Assembly (NCBI RefSeq): GCF_007290395.2
Contig: NZ_CP041656.2
Coordinates: 6,200,001-6,264,000, forward strand
Length of the DNA stretch: 64,000 bases
Source of the DNA: Bradyrhizobium cosmicum
Lineage (GTDB): Bacteria; Pseudomonadota; Alphaproteobacteria; Rhizobiales; Xanthobacteraceae
Direction: 5' to 3'
Shown piece by piece: positions 9,006 to 16,141 of the stretch (within the stretch, counting starts at the first letter, position 1; every line of letters starts with the position of its first letter). The notes under the pieces were generated by a model that saw only the letters and a list, made by a program, of their open reading frames with translations, searched no databases and was not told the origin of the DNA. A program made the position numbers and the translations under genes.

Positions 9006-9821
9006 TCACCCGGCCTTCACGACCTCATCACTCACCACCACGAACTTCTTCAACTCCATCCGGCCAAAGCTGGTCGAGAGCGCGACATCGGCGGCATCGC
9101 GGCCGGTGCCCATCAGGATGCGGCCCCTGCGGGGAATGTTGTGGCGGGCGTCGAAGGTGAACCATTTGCCTGACAGCCAGACCTGAAACCAGCCGGAAAA
9201 ATCCATCGGGGCCGGATCCGGCGGAATGCCGATGTCGCCCATGTATCCGGTGCAATAGCGCGCCGGGATGCCCATGCAGCGGCAGAAGGTCAGCGCGAGA
9301 TGCGCGAAATCGCGGCAGACGCCGGTCTTCTGCTCGTAGACGTCGTGCGCCGATTTCATGTGATGGGCGTGCTCGTAGCCGAAGGTGACGTGCTTGTGCA
9401 CGAACTCGGTGATCGCGCAGACACGCGCCCAGCCAGGTTTGGTCTTGGCGAACAGCGACCAGGCGATGTCGGTGAGCTTGTCGGTCTCGCAATAGCGGCT
9501 CGGCATCAGGTACAGCATCAGTTCGTTCGGCAATTGCTCGATGGGCGATTGCTGCGCGGTCGGCATCACCTCGTCGGGCAAGCCAGTATCGCGGACCAGC
9601 GCGCGGCCCTTCAGGGTCACGCCGCCGGCAGGAGCGACGAGGCGGCCGCAGACGTTGCCGAAGCTGTCGTGATAGAAGCGGATCGGAACGTCGGGCTCAG
9701 CGACCACCGTCTCCTTGCCGATGATGTCGGCCTGCCGCGAGGGGTGGATGTTGAGCATGATCACCATCGGGGTCGGCTGCTCTGCCGCGTAGGTGATCTC
9801 GAAGCCGACCCTGATTTCCAT
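9006..9821 (-). CDS. Transglutaminase-like protein, catalytic His replaced
   Basis: 271 aa, transglutaminase-like fold of the COG1305 type. The nucleophile loop is present (KTGVCRDFAHLALTFCRCMGIPARY, Cys169), as is the Asp strand (FTFDARHNIP, Asp224). At the position where related proteins carry the catalytic His, this protein reads MDFSGWFQVW, giving Ser209. It may be a binding or regulatory subunit, or use another residue. It starts one base before the stop of the upstream transglutaminase gene (9822-10733), so the two are surely co-translated. Possibly a peptidase or amide-processing pair. Confidence 0.85.
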   Translation of the reverse strand: MEIRVGFEITYAAEQPTPMVIMLNIHPSRQADIIGKETVVAEPDVPIRFYHDSFGNVCGRLVAPAGGVTLKGRALVRDTGLPDEVMPTAQQSPIEQLPNELMLYLMPSRYCETDKLTDIAWSLFAKTKPGWARVCAITEFVHKHVTFGYEHAHHMKSAHDVYEQKTGVCRDFAHLALTFCRCMGIPARYCTGYMGDIGIPPDPAPMDFSGWFQVWLSGKWFTFDARHNIPRRGRILMGTGRDAADVALSTSFGRMELKKFVVVSDEVVKAG

Positions 9822-10733
9822 CTATAAGACCTCTGCCTCCATCTCTTCGTCGCTCTGCTGGTCGTCCGAGACCACCCTGATGGTCACGTCCATGGCCTCG
9901 AAGGCATTCCCGGCGCCGATATAGACCCCGTGCAACGGGATCGCCTGGCGCGGATCGCGGGCGACCGCGACGCGAATGAGATCGCGGGTGCCGACGATGC
10001 CGTTGGTCGGATCGAACTCGATCCAACCCGCACTCGGCAGATAGACCTGCACCCATGCGTGGGTCGATCCGCCGCCGACGTGACGCTGCTCGATATCCTC
10101 CGGCACGAAGATGTAGCCGGAGACAAATCGCGCGGCGATACCGAGGTGGCGCAACGCTTCGATCATAAACAGCGCATAGTCCCGACAAGTTCCCGTGCCC
10201 AACTGCAAAGTATCGAGCGGATGCTGCGTGCCGAGCTCATGGCGCTTGCGGTATTTGAACTGCTTGCGGATGCCGTGCGTCATGCCGCTCAGGATCTTGA
10301 AAGTCGGCGTCGGCGCGTCCTCGTCGAGGAAGCCGCGTGCCCATTCCGCGATCTCGCCGCCGGGATCGGTGTATTGCGGCGTGATGTACTGGACGAGATC
10401 GGGAAATTCCTCGTCGTCATAGGCGAAGGGGTAGAAATAGGCGGTATCGTCCGGCGTCAGCGCGAATTCCTCGACCGGGTTGTGCTCGACGGTGACATGC
10501 CACTCGAAGCTCAGCGTCTCCGCACGTTCGTCGAAATTGGCGATCGCGACGGAGTTGCCGAACACGTCGTGAATCCAGTGCAGCGACATCGGCGTGGGCG
10601 AGATATCGAGCCTGGAGGCGAGCACACGCAGATCGTGCCCGTCGCGCGGACGCAGCATGATCCTGTGTTCGCCGAACGCCACGGGGCGGTTGTAGCGATA
10701 TTCGGTCTTGTGATGAATCGTCAGCAGCGGCAT
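9822..10733 (-). CDS. Transglutaminase-like cysteine protease
   Basis: 303 aa. The N-terminal 90 residues are the bacterial transglutaminase N-terminal beta domain (starting LTIHHKTEYRYNRPVAFGEH). The catalytic domain has a full triad: Cys183 in GTCRDYALFMIEALRHLG, His225 in STHAWVQVYLP and Asp241 in WIEFDPTNG. Likely a cytosolic protease or transpeptidase-like enzyme of unknown substrate. It is the first gene of a two-gene unit with 9006-9821. The divergent neighbour is an N-formylglutamate amidohydrolase, 90 bp away. Confidence 0.9.
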   Translation of the reverse strand: MPLLTIHHKTEYRYNRPVAFGEHRIMLRPRDGHDLRVLASRLDISPTPMSLHWIHDVFGNSVAIANFDERAETLSFEWHVTVEHNPVEEFALTPDDTAYFYPFAYDDEEFPDLVQYITPQYTDPGGEIAEWARGFLDEDAPTPTFKILSGMTHGIRKQFKYRKRHELGTQHPLDTLQLGTGTCRDYALFMIEALRHLGIAARFVSGYIFVPEDIEQRHVGGGSTHAWVQVYLPSAGWIEFDPTNGIVGTRDLIRVAVARDPRQAIPLHGVYIGAGNAFEAMDVTIRVVSDDQQSDEEMEAEVL

Positions 10734-10823
10734 CGTGGGGCAATCATGGTGATATTGGGGGGATCAATCTACAGCGATTCTGCCCAATTGTGAGGGTGAC
10801 TGCTCTTTCCATAGGCAATCTGG

Positions 10824-11630
10824 ATGGCTTTAGATACGGCTGACGCGACCGATCAACTGCTGGATGAGGGCGACATTCCGCCGGTGCATGAGGTGAATGC
10901 CGGGGGAGCATCGCCCTTTCTGCTCACCTCGGATCATTACGGGCGGATTCTGCCGCGTGCGCTCGGCGATCTCGGCGTCGCCGGGACCGAGCTGACGCGG
11001 CACATCGCCTGGGATATCGGCATCGCCGGCGTCGCCGAACGGCTGGCAAGGATGCTCGACGCACATCTGATCGCGCAGCGCTATTCGCGACTCGTGATCG
11101 ACTGCAACCGCCCGCCGGGCGCAGCGAGCTCGATTCCGGTCATTTCGGAGGCAACGGCAATCCCGCGCAACGAGGGCATTTCGGAGCACGAGCGCGAGGC
11201 GCGGCGGCGCGAGATTTTCGAGCCCTATCATCGCCGCATCAACGCCGTCATCGACGGCCGGCTGCACGACAAGCGACCCACGGTGCTGGTGTCGCTGCAC
11301 AGCTTCACGCCGGTCTATGCCGGGGTGGAGCGGCCCTGGCACATCGGCACGCTCTACAACCGCGACACGGTGCTGCCGCACCTTCTGCTGAAACATCTCC
11401 GCGCCGAGAGCGATCTCGTCGTCGGCGACAACGAGCCTTATGCGGTGAACGACCTCACCGACTACACCATCCCCGTGCACGGCGAAGCCCGCGGCCTCGT
11501 CAACACCGGCATCGAGATCCGCCAGGATCTGATCGCGGATCAGTCCGGTGAGCAACAATGGGCCGACCGGCTGGCGCGGATCTTCGCGGAGATCGAGGTG
11601 GAGCTGAGGGCGGAGAGAGTGGTCGACTAG
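10824..11630 (+). CDS. N-formylglutamate amidohydrolase family protein
   Basis: 268 aa, the size and layout of the FGase family (HutG-like zinc-dependent deformylases). Visible motifs: HIAWDIGIAGVAERLA near residue 55, the Arg/Asp segment YSRLVIDCNRPPG near 95, the substrate-binding VLVSLHSFTPVYAG near 155 and GDNEPY near 200. It could hydrolyse N-formylglutamate or related N-acyl amino acids. No other histidine-degradation genes are adjacent, so a role in histidine catabolism is not supported here. The stop overlaps the convergent DUF3592 gene by 4 bases. Confidence 0.88.
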   Translation: MALDTADATDQLLDEGDIPPVHEVNAGGASPFLLTSDHYGRILPRALGDLGVAGTELTRHIAWDIGIAGVAERLARMLDAHLIAQRYSRLVIDCNRPPGAASSIPVISEATAIPRNEGISEHEREARRREIFEPYHRRINAVIDGRLHDKRPTVLVSLHSFTPVYAGVERPWHIGTLYNRDTVLPHLLLKHLRAESDLVVGDNEPYAVNDLTDYTIPVHGEARGLVNTGIEIRQDLIADQSGEQQWADRLARIFAEIEVELRAERVVD

Positions 11631-12634
11631 CCGCCGCGCGTCGCGACGAACAGCGCCAGCGCGGCGAAGATCGCGGCGATGCCCCACAGCACCCAGGCCA
11701 TGCGGCCGTCGCCCCGGGCATCCAGCGTCGCCTCGGCCGGGTTGTCGGGATTGACATGGACCTCGACGGTCGCGCCGTCCTGATAGCGCGACATCAGCTT
11801 CCGCAGCATCTCCTCGGAGGCCGACGGCGTTCCGGCCGCGACACGCGCGCATTCATTGGTGTAGCTGACGTTCTGATAGCGGTAGGTATAGGTCACGCGC
11901 TTGCCGAACATCTCGACGCCGCGCGCCTCGCCGGGCTCGCTGGCCGCGTGATATTCCTCCATTCCCGACAGCTTGATCGTGCCCGGCACCACAGGCCAAC
12001 GCGTCGCCATCGACGCCTGCTTTCGCACGGCAAACCCCATCAGCGCGATGACGAGGCCGAACGCGCCGAAGGCGACGACAAGGCCCGCAAGATCGGGCCG
12101 TCCGATATGATGCGCGAGATAGGCATAGGCCTGATTGAACCCGAACACCGAGCCGAACACGATGGCAAGCACGATCACCGTGCCAATGCCGAGACAGCCC
12201 CACAGGCCCTTGGGCAGGTCGCGTTCCAGCACGGCCTGATCGGGATGGCGCGGATTGTAGTAGACCGTGACGATGCTGCCGGCCGGATATTTCGCGAGCT
12301 TTTCGGCGACCTGGAAATTGCCGAGGTCCTCGCCGATCGAGATGCGGTTGTTGCGCAGCTTCCTGCCGCCCACCGAATACTCGTAAGTCACATTCGCAAA
12401 ATTGCGGCTCTCGAGGCGTGAGCCGCCCTCGCGGTCGTCGTCGAAAACCTTGACCTCGCGCACCTCTGCGACCGAGGTGACGACCTTGCCCGGCGCCTGC
12501 AGCCAGCTTCGCGCCTCGCGCACCTGCCAGGTCTTGACGATTGCGGCGACCAGGATGAGTCCGAGCGGTGCAAGCAGCATCGCGTAGACGAACCAGGGCA
12601 GATCGGGCACGGCAATATCCTTCGTCAACGGCAA
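11627..12634 (-). CDS. DUF3592 membrane protein with two extracytoplasmic modules
   Basis: 335 aa. Hydrophobic helices lie near residues 8-30, 153-175, 185-205 and 312-332. Between them are two DUF3592-like modules, one at about 40-145 (VTYEYSVGGRKLR, IVTVYYNPRHPDQAVLE) and one at about 215-305 (VTYTYRYQNVSYT, TVEVHVNPDNPAEATLD). The shared VxVxxNPxxPxxAxL pattern suggests internal duplication. The cellular role of DUF3592 proteins is unknown. It lies convergent with the FGase gene and upstream of nothing obviously linked. Confidence 0.85.
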   Translation of the reverse strand: MPLTKDIAVPDLPWFVYAMLLAPLGLILVAAIVKTWQVREARSWLQAPGKVVTSVAEVREVKVFDDDREGGSRLESRNFANVTYEYSVGGRKLRNNRISIGEDLGNFQVAEKLAKYPAGSIVTVYYNPRHPDQAVLERDLPKGLWGCLGIGTVIVLAIVFGSVFGFNQAYAYLAHHIGRPDLAGLVVAFGAFGLVIALMGFAVRKQASMATRWPVVPGTIKLSGMEEYHAASEPGEARGVEMFGKRVTYTYRYQNVSYTNECARVAAGTPSASEEMLRKLMSRYQDGATVEVHVNPDNPAEATLDARGDGRMAWVLWGIAAIFAALALFVATRGG

Positions 12635-12693
12635 TGCCCGATTGGACGCATCGCCGCCGACAAAGGTTCAAGCAGAACAAGCGCGAAAGCGGC

Positions 12694-13314
12694 CTATTTC
12701 GCCCTGGTCAGCGCCAGCCAGATGCCGCCGCCGATCATGAAGCCGCCGGAGACGCGCGACATCAGACGGGTGCGGCGGGCGGAGAAGAACTTTCGCGCCC
12801 GCCCGGCCGCGATGGCGTAGAGCGCATCGGTCATCGCCGCAGTGACCATGAAGGTCGCGCCCAGCAGCGCGACCTGCGGGAAGTGGTCGCGGTTCATGTC
12901 CATGAACTGCGGAATGAAGGCGCCGAAGAAAATCAGGACCTTCGGGTTCGACAGCAGCACCAGAAAGCCTTGCAGGAAGAACCCGCCGCGCGGCGGTGCC
13001 GGCGGTTCGTCGACATCGATCCCTTCGACCGGCGCCCAGATCAGCCTGATTCCGAGCCAGATCAGATAGGCCGCGCCTGCGAAGCGCACCCAGTCGAACC
13101 AGTAACCCATGGTCGCCATCAGCGAGGTCAGGCCGACCGCGACGATGCCGATGACGATGGCAAGGCCCGCCTGCGCGCCCGCGACATTGGTCAGCGCCGC
13201 GCGCGTACCGTGGCGCAGGCCGTTGGCGATGACGAGGGTCACGATCGGCCCAGGCAGCAGCGCCAGCGCAACGCAGGCGGCGACGAAGGCGAGATAGGCT
13301 TGCATGGACATCAT
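12694..13314 (-). CDS. LysE/RhtB-family exporter
   Basis: About 206 aa, six predicted membrane helices, the standard size for LysE/RhtB amino-acid efflux proteins. The N-terminal signature is clear: AYLAFVAACVALALLPGPIVTLV, then GTRAALTNVAGAQAGLA. The later LVLLSNPKVLIFFGAFIPQF motif is also diagnostic. A longer reading frame exists upstream, but the hydrophobic N-terminus begins only here. Several ATGs (13314, 13311, 13305) are possible. It is divergent from the ArsR operon, and the operator at 13397-13412 lies between them. Confidence 0.88.
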   Translation of the reverse strand: MMSMQAYLAFVAACVALALLPGPIVTLVIANGLRHGTRAALTNVAGAQAGLAIVIGIVAVGLTSLMATMGYWFDWVRFAGAAYLIWLGIRLIWAPVEGIDVDEPPAPPRGGFFLQGFLVLLSNPKVLIFFGAFIPQFMDMNRDHFPQVALLGATFMVTAAMTDALYAIAAGRARKFFSARRTRLMSRVSGGFMIGGGIWLALTRAK

Positions 13315-13396
13315 GAGAAGGACTCGCTGAGGGTGGTTCGGGGACATTAATGCACGGCGACGGCGGCAACGGAAGTCACGACCTCGCACTTGACAT

Positions 13397-13412
13397 GCAA
13401 CCATTTGGTTGC
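13397..13412. promoter_or_regulatory. Palindromic operator of the ArsR-SRPBCC operon
   Basis: Perfect inverted repeat GCAACCATTTGGTTGC, ending 14 bases before the ArsR start codon. Its position would let the bound repressor block transcription or initiation. Probably autoregulatory, and it could also affect the divergent lysE-like gene. Confidence 0.75.
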
Positions 13413-13426
13413 CTATTATCGCTACT

Positions 13427-13741
13427 ATGGATGAAGTCTTCAAAGCGCTCGCCGATGCGTCACGACGGTCGCTGCTCGACAGGCTTCACGCCAGGAACGG
13501 CCAGACGCTGAACGAGCTCTGCGAGGGCCTCGCGATGACGCGCCAGGCGGTGACCAAGCACCTTGTCGTTCTTGAAGAGGCCAACCTGGTCACGACGATC
13601 AGGCACGGCCGCGAGAAGCTGCACTATCTCAATCCAGTACCGATCCATCAGATCGGCGAACGCTGGATCAGGAAATTCGAGCGCGGCAAGCTCGCCGCGC
13701 TCGGCGAATTGAAACGCCAGTTGGAGAAGCGCGATGAGTAA
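13427..13741 (+). CDS. ArsR-family transcriptional regulator
   Basis: 104 aa winged-helix repressor. The start ATG gives MDEVFKALADASRRSLLDRL, the classic ArsR opening. The recognition helix is in MTRQAVTKHLVVLEEANLV, followed by the wing (GREKLHYLNPVPI). No cysteine pair for metal sensing is visible, so it is not a metal sensor of the classic type. ArsR genes of this class are usually partnered with SRPBCC proteins, as here: the next gene overlaps by 8 bases. A palindromic operator precedes it. Confidence 0.9.
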   Translation: MDEVFKALADASRRSLLDRLHARNGQTLNELCEGLAMTRQAVTKHLVVLEEANLVTTIRHGREKLHYLNPVPIHQIGERWIRKFERGKLAALGELKRQLEKRDE

Positions 13742-14204
13742 GCCGCAATTCGTCTATGTGAGCTATATCGAGACCACGCCGGAAAAACTGTGGGAAGCGC
13801 TGACATCGAGCGAGTTCACGAGGCAATACTGGTTCGGCGCCGAGGTCCGATCCGACTGGAAGGTCGGCTCCCCCTTCGCGCTGACGCTCGATGGCGAGAT
13901 CACCGATTCCGGCGAAATCCTCGAGGCCGATCCCCCGCGGCGCTTGTCCTACAGCTTCAAGCACCAGAAGTTCGAAGAGCTCCGCGGCGAGCCGATTTCG
14001 CGCGTCGTCTTCACCATCGAACCGTTCGGCTCGCTCGTGCGTTTGACCGTGCTGCATGACGGCTTTGTCGAGGGCGGCAAATACCTCGGCGCCGTCTCCA
14101 ATGGCTGGCCGGCGATCCTTTCCGGGCTCAAGAGCCTGCTGGAGAGGGGCCAGGTGCTCGCCATCCCGCGCGCGGCCCTCAACAAGGGATTCGACGCAAC
14201 ATGA
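13734..14204 (+). CDS. SRPBCC (AHSA1-like) protein, first copy
   Basis: 156 aa with the START/Bet v1-like fold: YVSYIETTPEKLWEALTSSEFT at the N-terminus, then FGAEVRSDWKVGSPF and a C-terminal NGWPAILSGLKSLLE helix. It probably binds a hydrophobic ligand in a cavity. The start overlaps the ArsR stop and the stop overlaps the next start, so three proteins are translationally coupled. A tandem paralogue follows. Confidence 0.88.
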   Translation: MSKPQFVYVSYIETTPEKLWEALTSSEFTRQYWFGAEVRSDWKVGSPFALTLDGEITDSGEILEADPPRRLSYSFKHQKFEELRGEPISRVVFTIEPFGSLVRLTVLHDGFVEGGKYLGAVSNGWPAILSGLKSLLERGQVLAIPRAALNKGFDAT

Positions 14205-14713
14205 ATTTCGAGCAGTTCAAGCCGCTGACGGTCTACACCATCTACATCGCCTCGACGCCGGACAAGGTGTGGGAGGCGCTGACATCGGCCGAGTTCAGCC
14301 GCAGATACTTTTCCGGCTTTGCGGTGGAGATGGAGCCGAAGCTCGGCGGCAGCTTCATCGTGCGCGCGCCCGACGGCTCCGAACACATCTCCGGCGAGGT
14401 GTTCGAATACGATCCGCCGAGGAAGCTGACGGTAACGTGGGACGTCAACTGGCCCGACCTCGTCGCAAAACTCGGCACCACACTCGTCACCTACGAGATC
14501 GAGGAAGCCGGCGAAGCCGTCCGTCTCACCATGAGCGAACGCCACGACCGTCCGCTGAGCGACGATATCCTTTCCGGCGGCCGCACGGGCTGGCCGGCGA
14601 TCCTGTCCGGGCTCAAGAGCCTGCTCGAGACGGGGAAGGCGCCGCAGATAACGATGGCGCCGCCAGCGCAGATGCTGGCGGCGTTGAAGGCGATGGGGAT
14701 CAGGACGCCGTAG
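14201..14713 (+). CDS. SRPBCC (AHSA1-like) protein, second copy
   Basis: 170 aa, paralogue of the preceding gene: YTIYIASTPDKVWEALTSAEFS at the N-terminus and TGWPAILSGLKSLLE near the end. The ATGA overlap with the first copy shows tandem duplication within one operon. The ends are better conserved between the copies than the middle, as expected if they bind different ligands. Ligand unknown. Confidence 0.88.
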   Translation: MNFEQFKPLTVYTIYIASTPDKVWEALTSAEFSRRYFSGFAVEMEPKLGGSFIVRAPDGSEHISGEVFEYDPPRKLTVTWDVNWPDLVAKLGTTLVTYEIEEAGEAVRLTMSERHDRPLSDDILSGGRTGWPAILSGLKSLLETGKAPQITMAPPAQMLAALKAMGIRTP

Positions 14714-14731
14714 CGATTGGAACCTGCGCCT

Positions 14732-14923
14732 TCATCGCTTCTTCTTCACCGGCGGCTGAATCTCGTCGATCTTGCTGCGGCAATCCCCTTCCGATTCGTG
14801 CGGGCCCGAGACGAAGGTCCCGCTGACCTTGATCGCGTACCAGCCTGACTCCACGCCGAGCCGGAGCGCTTCGTCTGTCTTGACGTGCCGTGGGGAGAGA
14901 GCTTGCATCGGTTGAGCTTGCAT
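14732..14923 (-). CDS. Small hypothetical protein, about 63 aa
   Basis: Short basic protein ending in a PPVKKKR tail, with a core SGWYAIKVSGTFVSGPHESEGDC. Two in-frame starts are separated by a 15-base duplication (ATGCAAGCTC occurs twice), so the true start is uncertain; 14908 is the alternative. It looks like a small conserved unknown of Bradyrhizobium. No signal peptide. The gap of 240 bases up to the next gene holds no other feature I can support. Confidence 0.5.
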   Translation of the reverse strand: MQAQPMQALSPRHVKTDEALRLGVESGWYAIKVSGTFVSGPHESEGDCRSKIDEIQPPVKKKR

Positions 14924-15163
14924 CAGGTGCTTTCGGTTGGCGTTCGATCTCATATCGAAACGCAGTGGAATCTTTCGGATATCCGCGGCAAGAGGTGCGG
15001 GGATTGCGCCATTTCACGTCGCGCGCGTGTAGTCGTGGCGCCACGTGGGCGCGGGGACGACCGCTCTTTCCGACATTGGCGCACCGTGCGCGCAATCACG
15101 GCAATTAGCTATCGTTTTCTCGCCCAGGGGCGAATAGCTCGCTGCCGATGAGTCCGGCTCCCT

Positions 15164-15937
15164 CTAAGCCATCGGCGCCACCAGCCGCCGATAGAGATGC
15201 CACGTCGCATGCCCGAGCACCGGCAGCGTCACGATCAGCCCCAGGAAATACGGCAGCGCCGAGACGATCAGCAGGATCACGATCACGGCGGCCCAGCCGA
15301 TCATCGGCAGCGGGCTCGTCACCACGGCGCGCACGCTCGTGACCATGGCGGTGACGAAATCGACCTCGCGGTCGAGCAGCAGCGGAAACGACACCACGGT
15401 CAACGAAAACAAGATCAGCGACAGCGCCGCGCCGACCGCATTGCCGATCGCGAGGAACAGCAGGCCCTCGTTGGTCGTCAGAACCACCGTCATGAATTCC
15501 TGGAGGCTCGAGAACGAGGCGTGCAGGCCGAGCAGCAGCGCGATCAGGAGCCGCACCTGGTACATCCAGATCACGAACACGAACAGCGTGACGAACGCCA
15601 TCCAGCCGATCTCGCTGCGCGAGCGTATCGCCGACCAGATCGCAGCAAACGAGACCGGCTCGCCGCGCTCGCGCCGGCGGCTGACTTCGTAGAGCCCGAT
15701 CGCCACGAACGGGCCGATCAGCGCGAAACCCGCCGCGAGGGGATAGACCAGATAGACCATGCCGAAGGCGGTGAGGCAGAGCATGATGGCGATACCGCCG
15801 GCCGCATAGAGCCCACCGAAGCAGAGTCCGTAAAGCGGCACCGCCTGGAAATCGCGCAGGCCCTCGACCAGCGCCTCGGCAATGTCGGTCGTCGCAACGG
15901 TACGCACCACCGGATCGACCTTGCCCGAGATGGACAT
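15164..15937 (-). CDS. DUF2189 integral membrane protein
   Basis: 257 aa, about six membrane helices, with the characteristic DUF2189 opening (IAEALVEGLRDFQAVPLYGLCFGGLYAAGGI). Other family-like stretches are FVTLFVFVIWMYQVRLL, MIGWAAVIVILLIVSALPYFLGL and a C-terminal GHATWHLYRRLV. Related proteins are sometimes described as cytochrome c oxidase subunit I-like, but no oxidase residues are visible. The start at 15937 (MSISGKVD) is preferred to an upstream basic extension. Divergent from the histidine kinase. Confidence 0.85.
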   Translation of the reverse strand: MSISGKVDPVVRTVATTDIAEALVEGLRDFQAVPLYGLCFGGLYAAGGIAIMLCLTAFGMVYLVYPLAAGFALIGPFVAIGLYEVSRRRERGEPVSFAAIWSAIRSRSEIGWMAFVTLFVFVIWMYQVRLLIALLLGLHASFSSLQEFMTVVLTTNEGLLFLAIGNAVGAALSLILFSLTVVSFPLLLDREVDFVTAMVTSVRAVVTSPLPMIGWAAVIVILLIVSALPYFLGLIVTLPVLGHATWHLYRRLVAPMA

Positions 15938-16141
15938 CGGCTCCCTCCTCCTCTGCCGTTGCAATCTTCGTCGCACGCGGATCGACCTCGATTGTAGCGC
16001 CCTTGAGCGCCGCGCGCGACTTCAGAATCTTTCCCCATGGGTGGCTTTTCGGCGCGATGCCTATGGACTGAGCAGAGGATGGTGCCGCAGATTGCCCCTT
16101 CCGACCAGCACATGCGATCACCAGAGCGGACCACCCGACCG

